This document shows positions 1 to 10,012 of a stretch of DNA of 64,000 bases, piece after piece; the first letter of the stretch is position 1; the number at the start of each line of letters is the position of its first letter. Location of the stretch: the NCBI RefSeq assembly GCF_021730615.1, contig NZ_JAJLMN010000001.1, positions 5,609,501 to 5,673,500 on the forward strand, in the 5' to 3' direction. Position numbers and translations under genes: made by a program. A model generated the notes under the pieces. That model saw only the letters and a program-made list of their open reading frames with translations. It made no database searches and was not told the DNA's origin. Source of the DNA: Lichenibacterium dinghuense. Its GTDB lineage: Bacteria; Pseudomonadota; Alphaproteobacteria; Rhizobiales; Beijerinckiaceae.

Positions 1-1
1 G

Positions 2-82
2 GTCCGCCCCGTGCGCGACGCCGTCCCGCCCCTGCATCCGGCCGGCTTCACCTTCCCCGCGCCGTACCGCTGTCCGGCCTGA
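2..82 (+). CDS. C-terminal end of an unidentified protein (cut by left edge)
   Basis: An open frame enters from the left edge and stops at TGA 80-82. Only 26 residues are visible, ending [15 protein letters not shown], too little to name a family. An inverted repeat CCGGCC/GGCCGG (74-79 and 84-89) straddles the stop codon and could form a small hairpin, but no T-run follows. The next gene, cysS, starts 157 bases later on the same strand. The call rests only on frame and a plausible C-terminus, so it could be a chance open frame. Confidence 0.35.
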   Translation, partial: VRPVRDAVPPLHPAGFTFPAPYRCPA

Positions 83-239
83 GGGCCGGGCGGGGCGAGG
101 GAGCCGCGCGCTGGACGCTCGGCGCACGCCTGTTCTAGACGCTGTCGGGAAGACGGCGGGCCGGGAGGGCGGGCGACGAGGCGGGACACCCCATCGGTCG
201 AGGCCGCCTTCGGGCCGTGGCATCGATCGAGGGACCGGG

Positions 240-1631
240 ATGGCTCTGCGCCTGTACAACACGCTGACGCGCCGCAAGGACGACTTCTCCCCGCTCGATC
301 CGGAGCGGGTACGGCTCTACGTCTGCGGCCCCACCGTCTACGACCGCGCCCACATCGGCAACGCCCGGCCGGTCATCGTCTTCGACGTGCTGTTCCGCCT
401 GCTCCGCCACCTCTACGGGGCGGACCACGTGGTCTACGCGCGCAACATCACCGACATCGACGACAAGATCATCGACCGGGCGGCGGAGCGCGGCATCACC
501 ATCCGCGAGCTGACCGAGGGCACGGCGCGCGGCTTCGCCGAGGACGTCGACGCGCTGGGCTGCCTCCGCCCCACCGTCGAGCCCCGCGCGACCGACCACA
601 TCCCCGAGATGATCGCCGTCGTGGAGCGCCTGGTGGCGGGCGGCCACGCCTACGCACCGACGGAGGACGGCGGCGCTGGCCACGTGCTCTTCGCCGTGGG
701 CTCGATGCCGGACTACGGCCGCCTGTCGAACCGCACGCTCGACGAGATGGTGGCGGGGGCCCGCGTCGAAGTCGCGCCCTACAAGCGCGCCGACGGCGAC
801 TTCGTGCTGTGGAAGCCCTCCGCGCTGCACGAGCCGGGCTGGGACAGCCCTTGGGGCCGCGGCCGGCCGGGCTGGCACCTCGAATGCTCGGCCATGAGCT
901 GGAAGCACCTCGGCGAAACCTTCGACATCCACGGCGGCGGGCTCGACCTCATCTTCCCGCACCACGAGAACGAGCTGGCTCAAAGCTGCTGCGCCTTCCA
1001 CCGGCCCGTGATGGCGCAGGTGTGGATGCACAACGGCTTCCTGCAGGTCGAGGGGCAGAAGATGTCGAAGAGCCTCGGCAACTTCGTCACGATCCGCGAC
1101 CTGCTCGGCACCGAGAGCTTCGGCGGCAGACGCTGGCCCGGCGAGGTGCTGCGCCTCGCCATGCTGCGCACCCACTACCGCCAGCCGATCGACTGGACCG
1201 CCAAGGCGCTGGAGGAGTCGGAGCGCACGCTCGACCGCTGGTACGCGGCCGCGGAGGGCGTGGCGCCGGGCGAGCCGGCGCAGGGGTTCCTCGACGAGCT
1301 GTCCGACGACCTCAACACGCCGGGCGCCATCGCGACGCTGCACGGGCTGATGGGCGAATCGAACACGCGCGGCGCGGGGATCGCCTCCGCGCGGCTGCTC
1401 GGCCTGCTCCAGGCCGCGCCGTCCGACTGGGCGGCGCGGCGCGAGGCCGAGGCGGGCGTCGACGCCGCGGCGGTCGAGACGCTGATCGCGGAGCGCCTCG
1501 CGGCGCGGCGCGAGAAGCGCTGGGCCGACTCGGACCGCATCCGCGGCGAACTCGCGGCCCTGGGCGTCGTTCTCAAGGACAACAAGGACGGCACCACGAG
1601 CTGGGACGTGGGCCGGAAGGGAACCGCGTGA
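240..1631 (+). CDS. cysS: Cysteinyl-tRNA synthetase
   Basis: Charges tRNA-Cys with cysteine in the cytoplasm as a class I synthetase. The 463 residues match the usual bacterial length of about 460. Visible signatures are the HIGH-type motif HIGN at residues 38-41, preceded by YVCGPTVYD whose Cys29 is a family zinc ligand, further zinc-site residues in LECSAMS and the HHENE segment, and KMSKS at about 274-278. The ATG at 240 follows a GAGGGA ribosome-binding sequence. The gene ends in TGATG, so the stop codon shares one base with the next start, which suggests translational coupling to the GNAT gene. Confidence 0.97.
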   Translation: MALRLYNTLTRRKDDFSPLDPERVRLYVCGPTVYDRAHIGNARPVIVFDVLFRLLRHLYGADHVVYARNITDIDDKIIDRAAERGITIRELTEGTARGFAEDVDALGCLRPTVEPRATDHIPEMIAVVERLVAGGHAYAPTEDGGAGHVLFAVGSMPDYGRLSNRTLDEMVAGARVEVAPYKRADGDFVLWKPSALHEPGWDSPWGRGRPGWHLECSAMSWKHLGETFDIHGGGLDLIFPHHENELAQSCCAFHRPVMAQVWMHNGFLQVEGQKMSKSLGNFVTIRDLLGTESFGGRRWPGEVLRLAMLRTHYRQPIDWTAKALEESERTLDRWYAAAEGVAPGEPAQGFLDELSDDLNTPGAIATLHGLMGESNTRGAGIASARLLGLLQAAPSDWAARREAEAGVDAAAVETLIAERLAARREKRWADSDRIRGELAALGVVLKDNKDGTTSWDVGRKGTA

Positions 1632-2140
1632 TGGCCGACCGAGACGAGACCGCCCTGAAGCCGACGCTCCGCCCCATGCTGCCCGCCGACGCCCCCGCGC
1701 TGGCCGCCATCTTCGGCGCCAGCGTCGACGAGCTCACGGCCGACGACTACGACGAGGACCAGCGCGCCGCCTGGATGGCGACGGCCGAGGATGAGGCCGC
1801 CTTCGGGGCGCGCCTCGGCGCCATGCTGACGCTGGTGGCGGTGGTGGAGGGCGCGCCGGCCGGCTTCGCCTCTCTGAAGGACAACGCGCGGGTCGACATG
1901 CTCTTCGTCGACCCGGCGCTGGCGCGGCGCGGCATCGGCACCCTGCTGGTGGACGCGCTGGAGAAGCTCGCCAAGGCGCGCGGCGCGAAGGCGCTGACCG
2001 TCGACGCGCCCGATGCCGCGCGCCCCTTCTTCGAGCGGCGGCGCTACGCGGCGCAGAGCCGGCAGTCCGTGCCGGTCAACGGCGAGTGGCTGGCGAGCAC
2101 GCGGCTGGAGCTGAAGGTCGAGGGAGCGCCGGCCGCCTGA
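1631..2140 (+). CDS. GNAT-family N-acetyltransferase
   Basis: A 169-residue acetyl-CoA-dependent acetyltransferase; the substrate cannot be inferred. The acetyl-CoA-binding motif A is clear at FVDPALARRGIGTLLVDAL (R-R-G-I-G-T loop), followed by a C-terminal FFERRRYAA segment typical of the family. I chose ATG 1631 because it overlaps the cysS stop in TGATG; the open frame continues upstream only as a shadow inside cysS. Co-transcription with cysS is likely, but nothing shows a functional link to cysteine or tRNA. The next gene starts 67 bases downstream. Confidence 0.85.
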   Translation: MADRDETALKPTLRPMLPADAPALAAIFGASVDELTADDYDEDQRAAWMATAEDEAAFGARLGAMLTLVAVVEGAPAGFASLKDNARVDMLFVDPALARRGIGTLLVDALEKLAKARGAKALTVDAPDAARPFFERRRYAAQSRQSVPVNGEWLASTRLELKVEGAPAA

Positions 2141-2207
2141 CCCCGCCGCCTTGCCACCGTCACACCCCCCGCCTATCTCCGGCGCGCCATCCCTCTGAGA
2201 GCACGCC

Positions 2208-2765
2208 ATGATCCTGCGCCGCCGCGATCTCCTCCTGTCTTCGGCCGCCCTCGCCGCCGGCGCGGCGCTCGGCGCCCTCCCGGCCTTCGCCGACGACGCC
2301 AACACGGTCGTGATGACCACCAAGGACGGCAAGATCACCATCCAGCTCGAGCCGAACCTCGCCCCCAACCACGTCAAGCAGATCGAGACGCTGGTGAAGG
2401 ACCATTTCTACGACGGCATCGTGTTCCACCGCGTGATCGGCGGCTTCATGGCCCAGACCGGCGATCCCACCGGCACCGGCATGGGCGGCTCCAAGCTGCC
2501 CGACCTCAAGGCCGAGTTCACCTCGACGCCCTTCACCCGCGGCACGGTCGGCATGGCGCGCTCGTCTGACCCCGATTCGGCGAACTCGCAGTTCTTCATC
2601 TGCCTCGGCGACGCGCCCTTCCTGAACAACCAGTACACGGTGGTGGGCCACGTCACGGCCGGCATGGACGTGGTCGACAAGATCAAGAAGGGTGCGGCCG
2701 ACGACAACGGCAAGGTGACCAACCCGGACAAGATCGTCAGCATGCGCATGGCCTCGGCCAAGTAG
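2208..2765 (+). CDS. Exported cyclophilin-type peptidyl-prolyl isomerase
   Basis: A 185-residue cyclophilin that should catalyse proline cis/trans isomerisation outside the cytoplasm. It opens with RRRDLLLSS followed by an alanine-rich hydrophobic stretch ending PAFADDA. This is a signal peptide with a twin-arginine look, so Tat export is possible. The catalytic core is present: FHRVIGGFMAQTGDP and NSQFFICLGDAPFLNNQYTV. The gene is followed immediately by a secreted-protein gene and a second, cytoplasmic cyclophilin, all on one strand and probably one transcript. Confidence 0.93.
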   Translation: MILRRRDLLLSSAALAAGAALGALPAFADDANTVVMTTKDGKITIQLEPNLAPNHVKQIETLVKDHFYDGIVFHRVIGGFMAQTGDPTGTGMGGSKLPDLKAEFTSTPFTRGTVGMARSSDPDSANSQFFICLGDAPFLNNQYTVVGHVTAGMDVVDKIKKGAADDNGKVTNPDKIVSMRMASAK

Positions 2766-3458
2766 TTGGGCGCGCGGCGGGCCGGAGCCGTCGCGCGGGC
2801 GGCGCTCGCCGCAGCGGCGATGGCCTGCCCGGCCTCCGCCGCACCGGTCCGGGTCGGGCCGCCCGCCGTGCGGGCGCCGGCCGCACGGCTGCCCGCCCTC
2901 CGGCCGCGCGTCCCGTTCCGCATCGGGCCGCGGCTGGAGTTCCGGCGCTGGCGCTACGGGTTCCGCCCCTACCTGAGGCGATATCCGCCGACCGTGCCGC
3001 CGCTGCTGCTGCCCCCGCCGCCGCCCGACGAGTTCATCCAGCCCGAGGGGCCGGGCACCTCGCCGCTGATCGAGGGCACGCCCGGCGACCTCCCGGCGCT
3101 GTCGCACGGCTTCCACCTCAACGTGTCGGTCGGCGCCGGCCGGACCTTCGCGGCGCCGCCGATCCTGAACCGCTTCGTTGAGGTCGGCCAGGCGCTCGGC
3201 CGCTGCTTCGCCCTCCCGGCGGGCGTCGCCTTCGGCTCGATCACGCTGCGTGTCGCCTTCAAGCGCGACGGCTCGGTCTTCGGCCTGCCGCGCGTGCCCT
3301 ACAGCGATGCCGCGACCCCGGACCAGAAGACCGAGCTTGCGCGTTCGCTGCTCGCGGGGCTTAAAAGCTGCACACCCTTGCCGCTGTCGCCGTCGCTCGG
3401 CGCGGCGGTGGCCGGCGAGATCTTCGCCATCCGCTTCATCCACGAGGACAAGAGATGA
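2766..3458 (+). CDS. Secreted proline-rich hypothetical protein
   Basis: 230 residues if translation begins at TTG 2766, directly after the previous stop. This start is chosen because it gives a full signal peptide (alanine-rich, ending ASA-AP). An in-frame ATG at 2820 would remove most of it. The middle is rich in Pro and Arg, including runs of prolines near residues 75-85. The last 90 residues form a compact domain (VRVAFKRDGSVFGLPRV) that loosely recalls TonB C-terminal-like folds. Its stop overlaps the next start as ATGA (3455-3458), indicating translational coupling to the second cyclophilin. I do not know its function. Confidence 0.75.
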   Translation: MGARRAGAVARAALAAAAMACPASAAPVRVGPPAVRAPAARLPALRPRVPFRIGPRLEFRRWRYGFRPYLRRYPPTVPPLLLPPPPPDEFIQPEGPGTSPLIEGTPGDLPALSHGFHLNVSVGAGRTFAAPPILNRFVEVGQALGRCFALPAGVAFGSITLRVAFKRDGSVFGLPRVPYSDAATPDQKTELARSLLAGLKSCTPLPLSPSLGAAVAGEIFAIRFIHEDKR

Positions 3459-3907
3459 CCGACACCAACACGCTGACGCTCGACACCACGCAGGGGCCCG
3501 TCGTCATCAAGATGCGCCCCGACCTCGCGCCCAAGCACGTCGAGCACATCAAGAAGCTGGTGAACGAGAAGTTCTACGACGGCATCGTCTTCCACCGCGT
3601 CATCGACGGCTTCATGGCGCAGACCGGCTGTCCGCACGGCACCGGCACGGGCGGCTCGAAGTACCCGAACCTGAAGCAGGAGTTCAACGCCGAGCACCAC
3701 AAGCGCGGCACCTGCTCGATGGCCCGCGCCCAGAACCCCGATTCGGCCAACTCGCAGTTCTTCATCTGCTTCGGCGACGCCGGCTTCCTGGACCGCCAGT
3801 ACACGGTCTGGGGCGAGGTGACCTCCGGCATGGAGAACGTCGACAAGATCAAGCGCGGCGAGCCCGTGCGCGACCCCGACTCGATCAAGACCGCGACGAT
3901 CAGCTGA
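3455..3907 (+). CDS. ppiB: Cytoplasmic cyclophilin-type peptidyl-prolyl isomerase
   Basis: A 150-residue single-domain cyclophilin without a signal peptide, so it should act in the cytoplasm on folding proteins. Core motifs are FHRVIDGFMAQTGCP and NSQFFICFGDAGFLDRQYTV. It is closely similar in sequence to the exported cyclophilin 700 bases upstream, which suggests duplication. Its start overlaps the preceding stop by four bases. A strong hairpin (3930-3960) follows the gene and probably ends the transcript before queA. Confidence 0.95.
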   Translation: MTDTNTLTLDTTQGPVVIKMRPDLAPKHVEHIKKLVNEKFYDGIVFHRVIDGFMAQTGCPHGTGTGGSKYPNLKQEFNAEHHKRGTCSMARAQNPDSANSQFFICFGDAGFLDRQYTVWGEVTSGMENVDKIKRGEPVRDPDSIKTATIS

Positions 3908-3929
3908 TCCGCTCCGCCTGAACCTCCCT

Positions 3930-3960
3930 GGCCCGGCCCGCATTCGGCGGGCCGGGCCTT
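3930..3960 (+). terminator. Rho-independent-like terminator after ppiB
   Basis: A perfect 12-base inverted repeat (3930-3941 and 3947-3958) with a five-base loop lies 22 bases after the ppiB stop and is followed by only two T residues. The stem is strong and placed as expected for a terminator between ppiB and queA. The short T-tract makes its efficiency uncertain. Confidence 0.7.
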
Positions 3961-3976
3961 CGCACATCTCCGCGCC

Positions 3977-5074
3977 ATGCTGGTCGACGCCTTCGATTTC
4001 ACCCTGCCGGACTCCGCCATCGCGCTGCGGCCGGCCTCGCCGCGCGACGCCGCGCGCCTGCTCACCGTTGACCCCGGCGCCCCCGTGCCCTTCGGCGACC
4101 GCGCCGTGCGCGATCTGCCGGCGCTGCTCCAGCCCGGCGACGCCCTGGTGGTCAACGACACCCGCGTCGTTCCGGCCCGCCTCTTCGGCCTGCGCCGCCG
4201 CGGCGACAACGTCGCCCGCATCGAGGTGACGCTGCACCGGCGCGACGCCGCCGACCGCTGGCGCGCCTTCGTCCGCCCGGCCAAGCGCGTGGCCGACGGC
4301 GAGACGCTCGCCTTCGAGGCGGACGGCGCGACCGTCCTCTCCGCCGTCGCCTCCGATCGGGACGGCGGCGAGGTGAGCCTCACCTTCGACCGCGCGGGCG
4401 AGGCGCTCGACGCCGCCTGCGCCCGCGTCGGCCAGATGCCGCTGCCGCCCTACATCGAGCACCGCCGCGCCGGCGACGCCGCCGACGCCGCGGACTACCA
4501 GACGCTGTTCGCCGCGCGCCCCGGCGCCGTCGCGGCCCCCACCGCCGGCCTGCACTTCACGCCGGCCCTCGTCGAGGCGCTCGCGGCCCGCGGCGTGGAG
4601 CTCCACCGGGTCACGCTCCACGTCGGCGCCGGCACTTTCCTGCCCGTGAAGTCGGACACGGTCGAGGGCCACCGCATGCACGGCGAGATCGGCACGGTGT
4701 CGGCCGAGACTGCAGCGGCGCTCAACGCCGTGCGGCGCCGCGGCGGGCGGCTCGTGGCGGTCGGCACGACGTCGCTGCGCATCCTCGAATCCGCGGCGGG
4801 CGAGGACGGGCTCGTCCGGCCCTTCGCGGGCGAGACGAGCATCTTCATCACGCCGGGCTACCGGTTCCGCTGCGTCGATCGGCTGATGACCAACTTCCAC
4901 CTGCCGCGCTCGACGCTGTTCATGCTGGTGTCGGCCTTCTGCGGGCTCGACGCGATGCGCGCCGCCTACGCGCATGCCATAGCGACGGGCTACCGCTTCT
5001 ATTCCTACGGCGACGCGAGCCTCCTCACGGCCGCCGCCGACAGCGCCGCGCCGCGGCCGGACCCGCTCCCATGA
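3977..5074 (+). CDS. queA: S-adenosylmethionine:tRNA ribosyltransferase-isomerase
   Basis: Transfers and rearranges the ribosyl part of S-adenosylmethionine onto 7-aminomethyl-7-deazaguanine in tRNA, giving epoxyqueuosine. The 365 residues fit the family. Recognisable conserved blocks are [15 protein letters not shown] near residue 55, [16 protein letters not shown] near 180 and the HRMHGEIG segment near 232. The gene overlaps tgt by four bases (ATGA at 5071-5074), so two successive enzymes of the queuosine pathway are translated together. The preQ1-forming genes are not in this window. Confidence 0.96.
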   Translation: MLVDAFDFTLPDSAIALRPASPRDAARLLTVDPGAPVPFGDRAVRDLPALLQPGDALVVNDTRVVPARLFGLRRRGDNVARIEVTLHRRDAADRWRAFVRPAKRVADGETLAFEADGATVLSAVASDRDGGEVSLTFDRAGEALDAACARVGQMPLPPYIEHRRAGDAADAADYQTLFAARPGAVAAPTAGLHFTPALVEALAARGVELHRVTLHVGAGTFLPVKSDTVEGHRMHGEIGTVSAETAAALNAVRRRGGRLVAVGTTSLRILESAAGEDGLVRPFAGETSIFITPGYRFRCVDRLMTNFHLPRSTLFMLVSAFCGLDAMRAAYAHAIATGYRFYSYGDASLLTAAADSAAPRPDPLP

Positions 5075-6195
5075 CCGCCGACTTCCATTATGAGCACCTC
5101 GGCCAGGACGGTGCGGCCCGCACCGGGCTGGTCCACACCGGCCGCGGCGCCATCCGCACGCCGGCCTTCATGCCGGTCGGCACCGCCGGCACCGTCAAGG
5201 CCATGTACATGGGCCAGGTGCGCGAGCTCGGCGCCGACATCGTGCTCGGCAACACCTACCACCTGATGGTGAGGCCGGGCGCCGAGCGCGTGGCCGAACT
5301 CGGCGGGCTCCACAAATTCAGCACCTGGTCCGGGCCCATGCTGACCGATTCGGGCGGGTTCCAGGTCATGTCGCTCGCCAAGCTGCGTAAGCTCGACGAG
5401 CGCGGCGTCACCTTCCAGTCTCACATCGACGGCTCGAAGCACGCGCTCACCCCCGAGCGCTCGATGGAGATCCAGGCGCTGCTCGGCTCAGACATCCAGA
5501 TGCAGCTCGACGAATGCGTGCGCCTGCCGGCCTCCGACAGCGAGGTCGAGCGCGCCATGCTGCTGTCGCTGCGCTGGGCCGAGCGGTCGCTCAAGGCCTT
5601 CGACGCCCGGCCGGGCCGCGCCTGTTTCGGCATCGTGCAGGGCGGCACCGTGGCGGCGCTGCGGGCCGAGAGCGCGCGCCAGCTCGCGGCCCTGCCGTTC
5701 GGCGGCATCGCCATCGGCGGGCTCGCTGTGGGCGAGCCCCAGGCCGACATGCTCGCCGCCATCGAGACCGTCGAGCCGCACCTGCCGGCCGGCAAGCCGC
5801 GCTACCTCATGGGCGTCGGCACGCCCGACGACATCGTCGAGGCCGTGCGCCGCGGCGTCGACATGTTCGACTGCGTGATGCCGACCCGCGCCGGCCGCCA
5901 CGGCCAGGCCTTCACCCGCTTCGGCAAGGTCAACCTGCGCAACGCCCGCCACGCCGCCGATCCCCGGCCGATCGATGAGGCCTCCGACTGCCCGGCCGCG
6001 CGGGACTACTCGCGCGCCTACCTGCACCACCTCGTCAAGTCGGACGAGATCCTCGGCATGATGCTGCTGACCTGGGTGAACCTCAGCTATTACCAGACGC
6101 TGATGGCCGGGCTGCGGAGCGCCATCGCGGCGCGGCGGCTCGACGACTTCGTCGCCGAGACCAAGGCCGGCTGGGCGGCCGGCCTCGGCGAGTAG
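5071..6195 (+). CDS. tgt: tRNA-guanine transglycosylase, with a degenerate zinc site
   Basis: Exchanges guanine-34 of GUN-anticodon tRNAs for preQ1, the step before QueA. The 374 residues carry the [11 protein letters not shown] block with the catalytic-site Asp and the [19 protein letters not shown] block with the nucleophile Asp. The structural zinc site of the Zymomonas enzyme (Cys318, Cys320, Cys323, His349) aligns here with Ser305, Cys307, Ala310 and Val336. Three of four ligands are therefore replaced, although the surrounding YSRAYLHHL and EILGMMLLT segments align well. The enzyme probably folds without zinc. Coupled to queA through a four-base overlap. Confidence 0.95.
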   Translation: MTADFHYEHLGQDGAARTGLVHTGRGAIRTPAFMPVGTAGTVKAMYMGQVRELGADIVLGNTYHLMVRPGAERVAELGGLHKFSTWSGPMLTDSGGFQVMSLAKLRKLDERGVTFQSHIDGSKHALTPERSMEIQALLGSDIQMQLDECVRLPASDSEVERAMLLSLRWAERSLKAFDARPGRACFGIVQGGTVAALRAESARQLAALPFGGIAIGGLAVGEPQADMLAAIETVEPHLPAGKPRYLMGVGTPDDIVEAVRRGVDMFDCVMPTRAGRHGQAFTRFGKVNLRNARHAADPRPIDEASDCPAARDYSRAYLHHLVKSDEILGMMLLTWVNLSYYQTLMAGLRSAIAARRLDDFVAETKAGWAAGLGE

Positions 6196-6395
6196 CCGGA
6201 TGTGATCCGTCGGGCGCCGCCGCACGAGGCCGGCGCCTTGAACGTCCTTGTCGGTTTCCACCGCAGAACCGCCACGCTGCCCCGGCAAGCTCCGCGCGAG
6301 GTGGCTGTCGCCTTGTGTTTTCGGCGACGCCCGCGTTTATCGGCCCCGCCGGCACGGCGTTTCGGCCGTGCCCCGTTCCAGAGACGATTCCCACG

Positions 6396-7739
6396 ATGCG
6401 CTCCAGCCGATACTTCATGCCGATCCTGCGCGAGACGCCGAAGGAAGCTGAGATCGTGTCGCATCGCCTCATGCTGCGCGCCGGCATGATCCGCCAGGAG
6501 GCGGCCGGCATCTACGCCTGGCTGCCGCTCGGCCTGCGCGTGCTGGAGAAGGTCAGCGCGATCGTCCGCGAGGAGCAGAACCGCGCGGGCGCGATCGAGA
6601 TCAAGATGCCCACCGTGCAGTCCGCCGACCTGTGGCGCGAGTCCGGCCGCTACGACGACTACGGCAAGGAGATGCTGCGCATCAAGGACCGGCACGAGCG
6701 CGAGATGCTCTACGGGCCGACCAACGAGGAGATGGTGACGGAGATCTTCCGCGCCTCGGTCCGCTCCTACAAGGACCTGCCGCTGAACCTCTACCACATC
6801 CAGTGGAAGTTCCGCGACGAGGTGCGCCCGCGCTTCGGCGTGATGCGCTCGCGCGAGTTCCTGATGAAGGACGCCTACTCGTTCGATCTCGACGCCGCCG
6901 GCGCCCGCCATTCCTACAACCGCATGTTCGTGGCCTACTTGCGCACCTTTGCGCGGCTCGGCGTCACCGCCATCCCCATGGTGGCCGACACGGGCCCGAT
7001 CGGCGGCGACCTCAGCCACGAGTTCATCATCCTCGCCTCGACGGGCGAGAGCGAGGTGTTTTGCCACCGCGACTACCTCGGCCTCCCGCCGCCGGCCGCC
7101 GACATCGACTTCGACGACGCGGCCGCGCTGCAGGACGCCGTCGACGGCTGGACGAGCCGCTTCGCGGCCACGAGCGAGAAGTTCGACGAGGCCGCGTTCC
7201 TGGCCGTGCCTGAGGCGGACCGCGTCTCCGCCCGCGGCATTGAGGTCGGCCACATCTTCTATTTCGGCACGAAATATTCCGAGCCCATGAAGGCGGTCGT
7301 CAGCGGGCCGGACGGGGCGACCGTGCCGGTCCACATGGGCTCCTACGGCATCGGCCCGTCGCGCGTCGTCGCGGCGCTGATCGAGGCCGGGCACGACGAG
7401 GCGGGCATCGTTTGGCCGGACGCGGTCGCGCCCTTCACGGTCGGCATCGCCAACCTGAAGGCCGGCAACCCCGACACCGACGCCGCCTGCGAGACGCTCT
7501 ACAAGGGACTGCTCGCCGCCGGGGTCGACGCCCTCTACGACGACCGCGACGAGCGGCCGGGCGCCAAATTCGCGACGCTCGACCTCATCGGCGTGCCCTA
7601 TCAGGTGCTGGTCGGCCCCAAGGGTCTCGCCGAGGGCAGGGTGGAGCTGAAGCATCGCCGCACGGGCGAGAAGGAGCTCCTCGCCCCCGGCGAGGCCCTG
7701 GCCAAGCTGACGAGCCTCGCCGCGCCGGCGCGGCGCTGA
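6396..7739 (+). CDS. proS: Prolyl-tRNA synthetase (short, insertion-lacking type)
   Basis: Charges tRNA-Pro with proline. Class II motif 2 is visible in [20 protein letters not shown] and motif 3 in [16 protein letters not shown]. At 447 residues it lacks room for the roughly 180-residue editing insertion of the E. coli type, as is usual in alphaproteobacteria. The start is ATG 6396 ([15 protein letters not shown]); the frame stays open further upstream to 6315, but those residues are not conserved-looking. About 200 bases separate it from tgt, and no convincing promoter is visible there. lolC follows 18 bases after the stop. Confidence 0.95.
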   Translation: MRSSRYFMPILRETPKEAEIVSHRLMLRAGMIRQEAAGIYAWLPLGLRVLEKVSAIVREEQNRAGAIEIKMPTVQSADLWRESGRYDDYGKEMLRIKDRHEREMLYGPTNEEMVTEIFRASVRSYKDLPLNLYHIQWKFRDEVRPRFGVMRSREFLMKDAYSFDLDAAGARHSYNRMFVAYLRTFARLGVTAIPMVADTGPIGGDLSHEFIILASTGESEVFCHRDYLGLPPPAADIDFDDAAALQDAVDGWTSRFAATSEKFDEAAFLAVPEADRVSARGIEVGHIFYFGTKYSEPMKAVVSGPDGATVPVHMGSYGIGPSRVVAALIEAGHDEAGIVWPDAVAPFTVGIANLKAGNPDTDAACETLYKGLLAAGVDALYDDRDERPGAKFATLDLIGVPYQVLVGPKGLAEGRVELKHRRTGEKELLAPGEALAKLTSLAAPARR

Positions 7740-7757
7740 CATGACGAGGATCGCCGC

Positions 7758-9065
7758 ATGACGATGGCTCAAGCCCGGTCGGCCGCGGCGGCGCCGCGCG
7801 CCGCCGCGCGGACGACGCGCGCCTTTTCGGCCTTCGAGTGGATCGTGGCGGCCCGCTACCTGCGGGCGCGGCGGGCCAAGAGCTTCGTGTCGGTGATCGC
7901 CGGCTTCTCCTTCGCCGGCATCCTGCTCGGCGTCGCGACGCTGATCGTCGTCATGTCGGTGATGAACGGCTTCCGGCAGGAGCTGCTGAACAAGATCGTC
8001 GGCATCAACGGCCACGTCTTCGTGCAGGCCACGGACACGCCCTTCACCGACTACGACGCCGTGACGAAGCGGCTCGAAGCCGTGCCGGGCGTCAAGCTCG
8101 TGATCCCGATGATCGAGGGCGCGGCCGGCGTGTCCTCGCCCTTCAACCAGTCGGGCGCGCTGGTGCGCGGCATCTCGGGCGCGGACCTTCGCCGGCTGCC
8201 CGGCATAGAGGGCCACGTCGTCCAGGGCACGCTCGACGACTTCGACAAGTCCGGCGGCGTCGCCATCGGCCAGCGGCTGGCCGAATCGCTCGGCCTGTCG
8301 ATCGGCGATCAGATGTCGGTGCTCACTGCCAAGGGCGCGCAGACCCCGTTCGGCGTCGCGCCGCGCATCAAGAGCTACCCCGTGGTCGCCATCTTCCAGA
8401 TCGGCATGTCGGAGTTCGACTCCTCCTTCGTCTACATGCCGATGGCGGAAGCGCAGAGCTACTTCAACAAGGACGGGGAGGCATCCGTCATCGAGGTCTT
8501 CGTCGACGACCCCGACCACATGGACGCGGTGCGCCTGCAGCTCGACCGCGCCATCGAGCGGCCGGCCGTGATGACGGACTGGCGCCAGCGCAACAAGACC
8601 TTCTTCGACGCGCTGAACGTCGAGCGCAACGTCATGTTCATCATCCTGACGCTGATCGTGCTGGTGGCGGCGCTGAACATCGTGTCGGGCCTCATCATGC
8701 TCGTGAAGGATAAGAGTTCCGACATCGCGATCCTGCGCACCATGGGGGCGTCGCGCGGCTCGATCCTCCGCATCTTCCTCATCGCCGGGGCCTCGATCGG
8801 CGTGTGCGGCACGCTCGCGGGCCTCGTGCTGGGCGTGCTGGTCGCGAGCAACATCGAGCGCATCCGCGCCTTCCTGAACGCGGTGCTGCACACTGACCTG
8901 TTCCCCTCGGAGCTGTACTTCCTGTCCCACCTCCCGTCCGTCATCCGGCCCGCCGACGTGCTCGCCGTGACCGCGATGGCGCTCGCCCTGTCGCTGCTCG
9001 CCACGGTGTATCCGTCGTGGCGCGCCGCCAACCTCGATCCCGTCGAAGCGCTCCGGTACGAATGA
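7758..9065 (+). CDS. lolC: Lipoprotein-releasing ABC transporter permease (LolC/LolE family)
   Basis: Inner-membrane permease that extracts lipoproteins for transfer to LolA on the way to the outer membrane. The 435 residues show the MacB/FtsX-like layout: one N-terminal membrane segment (about residues 45-70), a long periplasmic domain, then three C-terminal membrane segments from about residue 295 onward. Only one permease gene is seen, so the transporter may be a homodimer rather than the LolC/LolE pair of E. coli (inference). It overlaps lolD by four bases. Confidence 0.93.
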   Translation: MTMAQARSAAAAPRAAARTTRAFSAFEWIVAARYLRARRAKSFVSVIAGFSFAGILLGVATLIVVMSVMNGFRQELLNKIVGINGHVFVQATDTPFTDYDAVTKRLEAVPGVKLVIPMIEGAAGVSSPFNQSGALVRGISGADLRRLPGIEGHVVQGTLDDFDKSGGVAIGQRLAESLGLSIGDQMSVLTAKGAQTPFGVAPRIKSYPVVAIFQIGMSEFDSSFVYMPMAEAQSYFNKDGEASVIEVFVDDPDHMDAVRLQLDRAIERPAVMTDWRQRNKTFFDALNVERNVMFIILTLIVLVAALNIVSGLIMLVKDKSSDIAILRTMGASRGSILRIFLIAGASIGVCGTLAGLVLGVLVASNIERIRAFLNAVLHTDLFPSELYFLSHLPSVIRPADVLAVTAMALALSLLATVYPSWRAANLDPVEALRYE

Positions 9066-9751
9066 TGGCCTCCGCTCCGGCCCTGACGCTCGCGGGCGTC
9101 GTCCGCACCTACCGGCAGGGCGAGGCGACGCTCTCCATCCTGCGCGGCGCCGACCTCACGCTCTGGCCCGGCCAGTCGGTGGCCCTGGTAGCGCCGTCGG
9201 GCGCCGGCAAGTCGACGCTGCTCCACGTGGCCGGCCTGCTGGAGAAGCCGGACGGCGGCGAGGTCTACGTCGGGTCGTCCCCGACGGCCGGCATGGGCGA
9301 CCCTGAGCGCACCGCGCTGCGCCGCACGGCCATCGGCTTCGTGTACCAGGCCCATCACCTCCTGCCCGAGTTCACCGCGCTCGAGAACGTGGTGATGCCG
9401 CAGATGATCGCGGGCCTGTCGAAGCGCGAGGCGGCCGAGCGGGGCAGGGAGTTGCTGTCCTTCCTCGGGCTCGGGCAGCGCACCGGCCACCGTCCGGCGG
9501 AACTGTCGGGCGGCGAACAGCAGCGCGTCGCCATCGCGCGCGCGGTGGCCAACGCGCCCGGCATGCTGCTGGCCGACGAACCCACGGGCAACCTCGACCC
9601 CCACACGGCCGACCACGTCTTCGCGACGCTCACGTCGCTGATCCGCGCCACCGGGCTCGCCGCCCTGATCGCAACCCACAACATGGACCTCGCGGCGCGC
9701 ATGGACCGGCGCGTGACGCTGCACGAGGGGCTCGTGGTCGAGCTCGACTGA
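9062..9751 (+). CDS. lolD: Lipoprotein-releasing ABC transporter ATP-binding protein
   Basis: The ATPase of the lipoprotein-release transporter. The 229 residues show a Walker A motif APSGAGKST, the ABC signature [14 protein letters not shown] and Walker [13 protein letters not shown]. The start at ATG 9062 overlaps the lolC stop as ATGA; a second ATG follows directly at 9065. The tight coupling with the permease supports the LolCD assignment over a generic MacB-type exporter. Confidence 0.95.
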   Translation: MMASAPALTLAGVVRTYRQGEATLSILRGADLTLWPGQSVALVAPSGAGKSTLLHVAGLLEKPDGGEVYVGSSPTAGMGDPERTALRRTAIGFVYQAHHLLPEFTALENVVMPQMIAGLSKREAAERGRELLSFLGLGQRTGHRPAELSGGEQQRVAIARAVANAPGMLLADEPTGNLDPHTADHVFATLTSLIRATGLAALIATHNMDLAARMDRRVTLHEGLVVELD

Positions 9752-10012
9752 GGTGCCGCGCACGGCTCGACGGTCCGACCTTGAGCTGTGCCGTAATTAG
9801 ACCTCATTCTGAGGGCGTTTCCGGGGCGGGCAGGGGGCCCGCGCGGTCGCGCGCCGGGCCCGCTTAAGCCGATCGAAAGCAGCGGGGCGGAAAATGCGGT
9901 GCATGAGCAGTCCGGCCCGCCCGCCGCGGCGCGCATCGTCCTTCGCGGGGCGGGCGTGTGAGGCGGGACGCGGCCGGGGCGTCTGCGTCCGAGTCGGGTC
10001 CCGCAACGAACC

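Noticed and set aside
2160-3443. Long open frames on the minus strand opposite the cyclophilin genes, and similar ones opposite most other genes (for example 6090-8930, 22303-24423, 37928-40528)
   Set aside because: Their products are Arg/Ala/Gly/His-rich with no motifs, and they lie exactly opposite or out of frame with well-identified genes. They are shadows produced by high GC content.
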